Shown here piece by piece: positions 7,668-13,233 of a DNA stretch of 13,233 nt. The translations under genes were made by a program, and so were the position numbers. A model generated the notes under the pieces. That model had not been told where the DNA came from. It saw only the letters and a program-made list of their open reading frames with translations, and did not search any database. Each line of letters opens with the position of its first letter. Position 1 is the first letter of the stretch. The stretch is from CAXMWX01 sp051008185 (lineage in GTDB: Bacteria; Pseudomonadota; Gammaproteobacteria; Eutrophobiales; Eutrophobiaceae), in NCBI GenBank assembly GCA_051008185.1, contig JBPCXW010000161.1, positions 1-13,233 of the forward strand. The letters run 5' to 3'.

Positions 7668-7682
7668 TGGCTCCGGTGGGGG
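7609..7682. repeat. type A hairpin repeat overlapping the hemH 3' end
   Basis: This copy has a GCTCCCCCC...GGGGGAGC palindrome followed by the type A arm (GGGGCGTAGCCCGTAG) and ends in GGTGGGGG. It is in reverse orientation relative to the left arm of the element at 1320. It carries about 12 extra bases near 7639-7650 compared with the copies at 1331 and 8835. It lies between two converging genes, where its hairpins could act as a shared 3' end structure. It encodes the last 19 residues or so of HemH. Confidence 0.75.
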
Positions 7683-7704
7683 AAGAGCAAAACCAATACA
7701 GCGA

Positions 7705-8697
7705 TCAGGGAGATCGCATGGTTTTATGCCGACGAGTGACCTCTTTCTTTGCGGCTCTCAGGTCAGAGGAAGATAAGTCGGAAACAATGTAGGAACCCAT
7801 GTCGTCTCGCGCAGGCACAGCAGCATCAAGACCATTTATCACAGCCAATGAAAACCATATATAAGCTTCGATAGCATCCTGTGGCACTCCTGTGCCTTTT
7901 ACATACATCACGCCGAGATTATTCTGGGCATTAGCATCGCCCTGCTCGGCGGCCAGACGAGACCACCGCACCCCTTCAGCATCATTCTGCGGCACTCCTG
8001 TGCCAAGGTGATACCACAAGCCGATAATGCGCTGAGACCTAGCGAGGCCCTGCTCGGCGGCCAAACGATACCACCGCGCCGCTTCAGCATAATTCTGCGG
8101 CACTCCTGTGCCATTGCTATACATTGCACCGATATTATTCTGGGCATCAGCGTTGCCCTGCTCGGCGGCCAGACGATACCACCGCATAGCCTCAGCATAA
8201 TCCTGTGGCACTTTTTCGCCAAGGTGATACATCAAGCCGAGATTATACTGAGCGATAGCGAGGCCCTGCTCGGCGGCCAGACGTAACCACCGCGCCGCTT
8301 CAGCATCATCTTGCGGCGCACCTTCGCTACTTAAATACCTCAAGCCGAGATTGAACTGAGAACTGGCGTAGCCCTGTTCGGCGGCCAGACGATACCATCG
8401 CACCGCTTCAGCATCATCCTGCGGCACTCCTTCGCCATGTCTATACATTGAGCCGAGATTATGTTGAGCCTCAGCGTAGCCCTGCTCGGCGGCCAGACGA
8501 TACCACCGCGCCGCTTCAGCATAATCCTGCGGCACCCCTTCACCATTTCTATACATTGAGCCGAGATTGGACTGAGCTTCAGCATCGCCCTGCTCGGCGG
8601 CCAGACGATACTGTTCCACATCAGCAGAATCCTGAGCAACAGCAGGGGAAACGAACAACACAAGAACAGCGACTAGTGCAAATAAACGAATAATCAT
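7705..8697 (-). CDS. secreted Sel1-repeat protein (7 repeats)
   Basis: The 330-residue protein begins with a signal peptide (MIIRLFALVAVLVLF, then SPAVAQ), so it should reach the periplasm or beyond. Seven Sel1-like repeats of 36 residues follow, with a consensus like RWYRLAAEQGxAxAQxNLGxMY and GVPQDxAEA. A cap (YIWFSLAVINGLD) and a basic tail ending MRSP close the protein. Sel1 repeats form paired alpha-helices that serve as protein-binding scaffolds; the partner is unknown. TAAGGAG (8704-8710) lies 6 nt before the ATG. The gene is bracketed by two hairpin repeats in the same orientation (7609 and 8826). The 77 bp at its 5' end (8621-8697) are identical to the Sel1 gene at 12073-12149, which points to recent duplication or gene conversion. 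Confidence 0.93.
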   Translation of the reverse strand: MIIRLFALVAVLVLFVSPAVAQDSADVEQYRLAAEQGDAEAQSNLGSMYRNGEGVPQDYAEAARWYRLAAEQGYAEAQHNLGSMYRHGEGVPQDDAEAVRWYRLAAEQGYASSQFNLGLRYLSSEGAPQDDAEAARWLRLAAEQGLAIAQYNLGLMYHLGEKVPQDYAEAMRWYRLAAEQGNADAQNNIGAMYSNGTGVPQNYAEAARWYRLAAEQGLARSQRIIGLWYHLGTGVPQNDAEGVRWSRLAAEQGDANAQNNLGVMYVKGTGVPQDAIEAYIWFSLAVINGLDAAVPARDDMGSYIVSDLSSSDLRAAKKEVTRRHKTMRSP

Positions 8698-8753
8698 ACG
8701 AAACTCCTTACAACCAGTGTGAAAGAATACTGCACCAGAGACGAACTAGATGC

Positions 8754-8782
8754 AAGATAGCGGAGTACTTTAAGCAGGGCAA
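8754..8782 (-). promoter_or_regulatory. candidate promoter of the 7705-8697 Sel1 gene
   Basis: Read on the minus strand, TTGCCC (8782-8777) and TATCTT (8759-8754) are separated by 17 bp. Each matches four of six sigma-70 consensus bases. Transcription would begin near 8747, leaving a leader of about 50 nt. A near-perfect dyad (8789-8803) lies just upstream of the -35 box. Confidence 0.35.
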
Positions 8783-8825
8783 AATAGTGTGCTGACTCAG
8801 TACTTATGAAATAAATTAGCAATGG

Positions 8826-8881
8826 CCCCCCACCTGGGCCGGTGGCACAAGGGCGTAGCCCGTAGTGGCTCCGGTGGGGGG
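8826..8881. repeat. solo type A hairpin repeat with C6/G6 ends
   Basis: CCCCCCACC (8826-8834) and GGTGGGGGG (8873-8881) form inverted ends around the type A arm (GGTGGCACAAGGGCGTAGCC...GTAGTGGCTCC). The internal C/G palindrome of the longer copies is absent. The orientation matches the copy at 7609. The block just to the left (8792-8824) resembles the left flank of the element at 1320. Confidence 0.7.
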
Positions 8882-8941
8882 AGAGTAAAACCAATACAGC
8901 GATCAGGGAGTCAGCATAATCCTGAGCAACAACAGGGGAAA
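8882..8941 (-). pseudogene. remnant of a deleted Sel1 gene
   Basis: The bases at 8882-8910 match the 3' end and downstream flank of the Sel1 gene at 7705 (about 7682-7711, including its stop codon). They join directly to 8911-8941, which matches the signal-peptide region of a Sel1 gene (compare 8621-8651). Everything between is missing, as expected from an internal deletion of a former gene copy. The remaining stretch to the abiE promoter (8942-9012) holds nothing recognisable. Confidence 0.6.
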
Positions 8942-9012
8942 ATAGCCTATGATTACCACCGCCTAACGCTAGAAGTACGGCACGGAGAGCACCCGCATAT
9001 CAGCATTTTCTA

Positions 9013-9041
9013 TTGCCGAGGTTTGAAATAACCCCTATAAT
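9013..9041 (+). promoter_or_regulatory. abiE promoter
   Basis: TTGCCG (9013-9018) and a perfect TATAAT (9036-9041) are separated by 17 bp, a good sigma-70 promoter. The transcription start is expected about 7 nt after the -10 box, that is at or next to 9048, the A of the abiEi start codon. No Shine-Dalgarno is seen, so a leaderless transcript is predicted. Confidence 0.65.
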
Positions 9042-9064
9042 GGTACTATGAGTACCAATATAGG
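9034..9064. promoter_or_regulatory. predicted AbiEi operator, palindrome centred on the start codon
   Basis: Two 14-bp arms (CCTATAATGGTACT and AGTACCAATATAGG) pair with a single mismatch around a 3-bp centre that is the ATG of abiEi. The inner 6 bp on each side are perfect. The left arm contains the -10 box. AbiEi antitoxins are known to repress their own operon through inverted repeats in the promoter, so this is the likely binding site. That use is inferred. Confidence 0.6.
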
Positions 9065-9818
9065 CGGCAAAATAAACCGATTGCTATTGACCCAGCCTTA
9101 TGGGGTTGTGTTCCTGTCCGCGTGGCTGGGGCGGCAGGGCTATAGCCCGGAGTTACTGAGAAGATACAAATCCAGCAAGTGGCTGGAAGCTGTAGGCTTT
9201 GGTGCCCTGAAACGCTATGGCGAAGAGGTCGGCTACGAGGGCGGCATATATGCCCTGCAACAGCAAGCGGGCTTGAGCATACATCCGGGTGGCAGAACAG
9301 CATTTTCTTTGCTTGGCAGAGCGCACTATCTGGAAATATCAGCGAAGAAGGTGACTTTGTTTGGCGCGGAAAACGAAAATCTGCCAGCTTGGTTCACAAA
9401 ACACGATTGGGCAACAAAGATCAGTTATCACGCTGTGAAATTTCTGCCTCCAAAAGCAGGGCTTGTTGATCTGGATCAAGGTTCGTTCAGCATAAAAATA
9501 TCCGGCTTGGAAAGAGCCATGATGGAGTGTCTGTATCTTGCGCCTGAAAAACAGGAACTACAGGAATGTTACGAACTCATGGAAAGTTTAAACAATCTTC
9601 AACCTAAAAAAGTGCAACGGCTTCTTGAAGAATGTACTTCCGTAAAAGTAAAAAGACTATTCTTGTGTCTTGCAGAAAAAGCAGGGCATTCCTGGTTGGC
9701 CCGTGTAAAGTTGGATAATGTGGCTCTGGGCAAAGGAAAAAGGAGTCTGGTTAAGGATGGAGTCTTTAATAAAAAATATCAGATAACGGTGCCCAAGAGT
9801 ATGGAAGAACATGTTTAG
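9048..9818 (+). CDS. abiEi: AbiEi-family antitoxin and autorepressor (type IV TA)
   Basis: The 256-residue protein has the layout of AbiEi antitoxins: an N-terminal winged-helix DNA-binding region (about residues 1-90, with LLRRYKSSKWLEAVGFGALKRYG) and a larger C-terminal antitoxin domain including GLERAMMECLYLAP. In type IV systems the antitoxin counters the toxin without forming a stable complex, and AbiEi also represses its own operon. The start ATG lies in the centre of a palindrome and has no ribosome site, which fits a leaderless message. The stop overlaps the toxin gene by 8 nt (ATGTTTAG). Base composition is clearly more AT-rich than in ybbP or hemH, and the gene lies between Sel1 genes. 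Both suggest acquisition by transfer. Confidence 0.9.
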   Translation: MSTNIGGKINRLLLTQPYGVVFLSAWLGRQGYSPELLRRYKSSKWLEAVGFGALKRYGEEVGYEGGIYALQQQAGLSIHPGGRTAFSLLGRAHYLEISAKKVTLFGAENENLPAWFTKHDWATKISYHAVKFLPPKAGLVDLDQGSFSIKISGLERAMMECLYLAPEKQELQECYELMESLNNLQPKKVQRLLEECTSVKVKRLFLCLAEKAGHSWLARVKLDNVALGKGKRSLVKDGVFNKKYQITVPKSMEEHV

Positions 9819-10713
9819 CCAGCCGTATAAAAAGCAAGTAGCATTACTGCTTAATGTTTTGCCGGAAATCGCGAAGGAAGATTGCTTTGCACTTCACGGT
9901 GGCACAGCGATAAACTTTTATTATCGGGATATGCCTCGACTTTCAATTGATATAGATTTGACTTATGTGCCTATAGAAAACAGGCTTGAATCTCTCCGGA
10001 ATATAAAATCTTCCTTGCAACACATAAAGGAACGACTTGAAAAAGTTATACCAAATGCCAGATTGGAACATCAACATGAATCTTCAAGAATACTTGTCTC
10101 TCTGGCAGATTCGAATATAAAAATTGAAGTGAATCAAATACGGAGAGGGGTGCTTGGGAAGCCCTCAAAACTCCCTCTGCGCGATGCAGTCCAAGACGAA
10201 TTTAGCGTTTTCTGTGAGATGCCGATTGTTCCTCATGGACAACTGTATGGTGGAAAAATTTGTGCGGCTTTAGATAGGCAACACCCTAGAGATTTGTTTG
10301 ATGTGAAATACCTTCTTGATGACGAAGGTTTTACTGAAGAAATAAAGACGGGTTTTCTACTGGGCCTTGTAAGTAGCAATAGACCAATCAGTGAAATCAT
10401 AGCACCCAACTTTCTGAATCAGCGTGAGTTGTTAGAGTATTCCTTTGAAGGAATGAGCGAAGAGCCATTTACTTACGAAGATTTTGAAGGCACACGGGAA
10501 CGCCTTGTAAGCACGATTCATAAAAATTTAACTGATATAGACAAAGAGTTTTTGCTTAGCGTCAAGAATGCTACTCCGGACTGGAGTGTTCATAACTTTG
10601 AAAAATTTCCTGCTGTTCAATGGAAGTTGCATCATTTGCAAAAACTGAGAGACGCCAATCCAGAAAAGTTTAAAGAACAATATGATCGCTTAAAAAGAGA
10701 ATTGACAACCTGA
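9811..10713 (+). CDS. abiEii: AbiEii-family nucleotidyltransferase toxin (type IV TA)
   Basis: The 300-residue protein carries the four motifs of AbiEii/DUF1814 nucleotidyltransferases: HGGTAIN (Gly30-Gly31-Thr32), SIDIDLTY with Ser45, Asp47 and Asp49, KIEVN (Lys104, Glu106, Asn108), and a later Lys149 with RDLFD (Arg160, Asp161, Asp164). These correspond to the nucleotide- and metal-binding residues, so the active site looks complete. Related toxins of this family add nucleotides to tRNA ends or otherwise block growth, and the systems can abort phage infection; which applies here is unknown. The C-terminal half is helical and less conserved. The gene overlaps abiEi by 8 nt, so translation is coupled. 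It is AT-rich, and no clear terminator follows. Confidence 0.92.
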   Translation: MFSQPYKKQVALLLNVLPEIAKEDCFALHGGTAINFYYRDMPRLSIDIDLTYVPIENRLESLRNIKSSLQHIKERLEKVIPNARLEHQHESSRILVSLADSNIKIEVNQIRRGVLGKPSKLPLRDAVQDEFSVFCEMPIVPHGQLYGGKICAALDRQHPRDLFDVKYLLDDEGFTEEIKTGFLLGLVSSNRPISEIIAPNFLNQRELLEYSFEGMSEEPFTYEDFEGTRERLVSTIHKNLTDIDKEFLLSVKNATPDWSVHNFEKFPAVQWKLHHLQKLRDANPEKFKEQYDRLKRELTT

Positions 10714-10804
10714 ACCTATTCTAGGGCTATGCTTAACGAACTTGGTCATTCAGAGTAATCCCCACAGATTATTGACGAAAGATAAGCCGACACGCAACCA
10801 ACAT

Positions 10805-10827
10805 AAAAAAACACTGCCCAAAGGGAG
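10805..10827 (-). terminator. weak rho-independent terminator after the 10-repeat Sel1 gene
   Basis: On the minus strand, CTCCC-TTT-GGGCAG can form a short stem with one bulged base. Two bases later comes a run of seven T. It begins about 18 nt after the Sel1 stop. The stem is short, so function is uncertain. The rest of 10714-10844 shows no gene. Confidence 0.35.
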
Positions 10828-10844
10828 AAGAAACAATACAAAAA

Positions 10845-12149
10845 TCAGGGAGACCGCATACTTTTATGCCGACGAGTAGCCTCTTTCTGCGCGGCAATCA
10901 GGTCAGAGGAAGGTAAGAGGGAACCAGTCTTGTCTCGCACAGGCACAGCATCATCAAGACCGTTTGCCACAGCCAATGAAAACCAGATATAAGCCTCAGC
11001 ATAATCCTGCGGCACACTTTCGCCATTGCTATACATCACGCCAAGCTTGGACTGGGCGCGAGCGTGGCCCTGCTCGGCGGCTAGACGATACCAACGCATC
11101 GCTTCAACATAATCCTGTAGCACACCTTCTCCTTTTCTATACATAACGCCGAGATTGTACTGAGCGCGAGCGTGGCCCTGATCGGCGGCTAGACGATACC
11201 AACGCACCGCTTCAGTATCATCCCGCGGCATCCCTTCGCCTTCTCCATATATAACGCCGAGATTGTACTGAGCGTCAGCGTAGCCTTGCTCGGCGGCCAG
11301 ACGATACCAACGCACTGCTTCAGCATAATCCCGCGGCATCCCTTTGCCATTGCTATACATTAAGCCGAGACTGTACTGAGCACCAGCGTAGCCTTGCTCG
11401 GCGGCCAGACGATACCAATGCACTGCTTCAGCATAATCTTGCGGCACTCCTTCACCTTTTCTATACATCACGCCGAGACCAAACTGGGCGTAAGCAAGGC
11501 CCTGCTCGGCGGCTAGACGAATCCACCGCACCACTTCAGCATCATCCTGCGGCACTCCTTCGCCTTTTCTATATATCATACCGAGATTGATCTGAGCATC
11601 AGTGTGACCCTGCTCGGCGGCTAGACGAATCCACCGCACTGCTTCAACATCATCCTGCGGCACTCCCTCGCCTTTTCTATGCATTAAGCCGAGAATAAGC
11701 TGAGCGTCAGCGTAGCCCTGCTCAGCAGCCAAACGAAACCATCGCACTGCTTCAACATCATCCTGCGGCACTCCTTCGCCTTTTCTATGCATTAAGCCGA
11801 GACTGTACTGAGCGATAGCGTAACCCTGCTCGGCGGCTAGATGAAACCGCCGCACCGCTTCAGCATAATCCTGCGGCACTCCTTCACCACCGTAATACAT
11901 CCTGCCGAGGATGAGTTGAGCGCGAGTGTCACCCTGCTCTGCGGCCAGACGAATCCACCGCACTGCTTCAGCATAATCCTGCGGTACATCTTTGCCCGCG
12001 TAATACATCACGCCGAGATTGAGTTGAGCGTCAGCGTCCCCCTGTTCGGCGGCCTGACGATACCGCTCCACCTCAGCAGAATCCTGAGCAACAGCAGGGG
12101 AAACGAACAACACAAGAACAGCGACTAGTGCAAATAAACGAATAATCAT
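10845..12149 (-). CDS. secreted Sel1-repeat protein (10 repeats)
   Basis: From the ATG at 12149 the protein has 434 residues. Its signal peptide matches that of the Sel1 protein at 7705-8697. Ten Sel1 repeats of 36 residues follow, then the cap YIWFSLAVANGLD and a basic tail ending MRSP. An earlier in-frame ATG at 12212 is rejected because it lies within the upstream Sel1 gene and would bury the signal peptide. TAAGGAG (12156-12162) precedes the ATG, and its TAA is the stop codon of the upstream Sel1 gene, so the pair reads as one transcript. Several neighbouring repeats (for example MHRKGEGVPQDDVEA, twice) are nearly identical, a sign of recent expansion. The role is probably a periplasmic or surface scaffold; the partner is unknown. 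Confidence 0.92.
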   Translation of the reverse strand: MIIRLFALVAVLVLFVSPAVAQDSAEVERYRQAAEQGDADAQLNLGVMYYAGKDVPQDYAEAVRWIRLAAEQGDTRAQLILGRMYYGGEGVPQDYAEAVRRFHLAAEQGYAIAQYSLGLMHRKGEGVPQDDVEAVRWFRLAAEQGYADAQLILGLMHRKGEGVPQDDVEAVRWIRLAAEQGHTDAQINLGMIYRKGEGVPQDDAEVVRWIRLAAEQGLAYAQFGLGVMYRKGEGVPQDYAEAVHWYRLAAEQGYAGAQYSLGLMYSNGKGMPRDYAEAVRWYRLAAEQGYADAQYNLGVIYGEGEGMPRDDTEAVRWYRLAADQGHARAQYNLGVMYRKGEGVLQDYVEAMRWYRLAAEQGHARAQSKLGVMYSNGESVPQDYAEAYIWFSLAVANGLDDAVPVRDKTGSLLPSSDLIAAQKEATRRHKSMRSP

Positions 12150-12159
12150 AAGAAACTCC

Positions 12160-13129
12160 TTAGCGAGACCGCATGATTTTAAGCCGACGAGCAGCCTCTT
12201 GCTGCGCGGCAACTAGGTCAACGGAAGACAAGCGGGAACCAGTCTCGTCTCGCATAGACGCAACACCATCAAGACCCCTTGTAGCCAATGAAAACCAGAT
12301 ATAAGCCTCAACATCATCCCGTAGCACACCTTTGCCATCTTCATACATCCGACCAAGATTGAGCTGAGAGCCAACGTCGCCTTGCTCGGCGGTCAGACGA
12401 TACCACCGCACCGCTTCAGCATAATCCTGTGGCACACCTTCACCTTCGTCATACATCCAACCGAGTGTGAATTGGGCATCATTGTGACCCTGCACAGCTG
12501 CCAGACGATACCATCGCACCGCTTCAGCATAATCCTGCGACACTCCTGCGCCATCAAAATACATCTGGCCGAGCTTGTATTGAGCACCAATGTGGCCCTG
12601 ATCGGCGGCTAGACGAAACCACTCCGCCGCTTCAACATCATCCTGCGGCACTCTTTCGCCGCCTCTTTTATACATCCCGCCAAGGTTGAACTGAGCGCGA
12701 GCGTCACCCTGATCGGCGGCTAGATGAAACCACTCTACCCCTTCAGCCTCATCCTGTGGCACACCTTCGCCATTGACATACATCACACCAAGATCGATCT
12801 GAGCGTCAACGTTGCCCTGCTCGGCGGCCAGACGAAACCACTCCGCCGCTTCAGCATAATTCTGCGACACTCCATCACCATAAAAATACATCTCAGCGAG
12901 ACTATACTGAGCCTTAGCGTCGCCCTGCTCGGCGGTCAAATGATAATGTCTCACCGCTTTAGCATCCATCTCGCGGCACCCCTTCGCTATTTCTATACAT
13001 CACACGGAGATTGAACTGAGCGATGGTATCGCCCTGCTCAGTGGCCAAACGATACTGCTCCTCCTGAGCGGCAACCGGGGAAACAAACAACACAAAAACA
13101 GCGACACATGCAAACAGACGGATAATCAT
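12160..13129 (-). pseudogene. frameshifted Sel1-repeat gene (7 repeats)
   Basis: An ATG at 13129 with TAAGGAG upstream opens a 56-codon frame: a signal peptide (MIIRLFACVAVFVLFVSP) and most of a first Sel1 repeat. It ends at TAA 12961-12959. The remaining repeats are in another frame, open from an ATG at 12969 to the stop at 12160 (269 residues, YIWFSLA cap, tail MRSR). Where sister copies read GATGATGC, this one reads GATGGATGC on the minus strand. Removing one G joins the halves into 322 residues with seven repeats, one of them 37 residues long. It may be a real mutation, an assembly error or, less likely, a recoding site. An internal start at 12969 would lack a signal peptide. The next Sel1 gene is joined directly downstream. 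Confidence 0.8.
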
Positions 13130-13188
13130 ACGAAACTCCTTACAACTAGCGTGAAAGAATACTGCACCAGAAACGAACTAGATACAAG

Positions 13189-13233
13189 TCCCCCCACCAA
13201 AGCAGGCTTCGCCTCCTTTGGCTCCCCCTCAAG
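13189..13233. repeat. type B hairpin repeat, cut by the window end
   Basis: CCCCCCACC is followed by the near-perfect hairpin CCAAAGCAGGC-TTC-GCCTCCTTTGG (one mismatch) and then the start of the GGCTCCCCCTCAAG palindrome. It matches the reverse complement of the right arm of the element at 1320-1524. It abuts the Sel1 leader at the bases CAAG, exactly where that leader stops matching the one at 8697-8757. Confidence 0.75.

Noticed and set aside
8008..8286. Open frames on the plus strand across the Sel1 genes (also near 8448, 11841, 12382 and 12724)
   Set aside because: They are the reverse side of the same 108-bp repeat and have no independent ribosome site or domain. They stay open because the repeat unit is a multiple of three.
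10714..10800. Possible second boundary of the inserted AbiE island
   Set aside because: No direct repeat, tRNA piece or inverted repeat matching the left side (8942-9012) could be seen.
7786..12960. Regular spaced repeats of about 108 bp resembling an array
   Set aside because: The unit is 36 codons of Sel1 repeat protein in frame, with no short direct repeats and unique spacers, so it is not CRISPR.

Overview
The window reads as a gammaproteobacterial chromosome segment: a conserved housekeeping block followed by an accessory block full of repeats. The divergent tesA / ybbA-ybbP arrangement, the Can-type beta-carbonic anhydrase whose zinc ligands fall at the same residue numbers as in Escherichia coli, and a ferrochelatase without an iron-sulfur tail all point there. 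No genus can be named.

Layout. (1) Positions 80-1223, minus strand: a small two-gene unit, a two-helix membrane protein followed with a GTGA overlap by a lipoprotein that carries Cys and Gln motifs resembling thioester domains. A 25-codon hydrophobic mini-ORF may follow. (2) 1320-1524: a 205-bp composite hairpin element with inverted ends. (3) 1530-2730, minus: tesA and a zinc-ribbon Nudix hydrolase, one base apart. (4) 2729-5898, plus: ybbA-ybbP, an ABC ATPase and FtsX-like permease. The ybbA and tesA start codons overlap back to back in CATG. (5) 5945-7667, plus: beta-carbonic anhydrase (can) and ferrochelatase (hemH), overlapping by 14 bp. The last codons and stop of hemH lie inside a copy of the hairpin repeat. 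(6) 7705-13129, minus: three genes for secreted Sel1-repeat proteins (7, 10 and 7 repeats). The most upstream one is frameshifted. The array shows signs of repeated recombination: shared 77-bp 5' ends, shared leaders, a 60-bp gene remnant, and hairpin repeats at the module edges. (7) 9048-10713, plus: an AT-richer AbiE type IV toxin-antitoxin operon lying between two Sel1 genes.

The most informative non-coding signal is at the abiE promoter. A 14+3+14 imperfect palindrome (9034-9064) covers the -10 box and is centred on the start codon. The -10 placement predicts that transcription begins at or next to the A of the ATG, so the mRNA would be leaderless. This suggests an autorepression switch acting directly at the start codon. 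No wholly new system is evident. The best leads are this abiE control region, the hairpin repeat that supplies coding sequence to hemH, the recombining Sel1 modules, and the possible thioester lipoprotein with its membrane partner.
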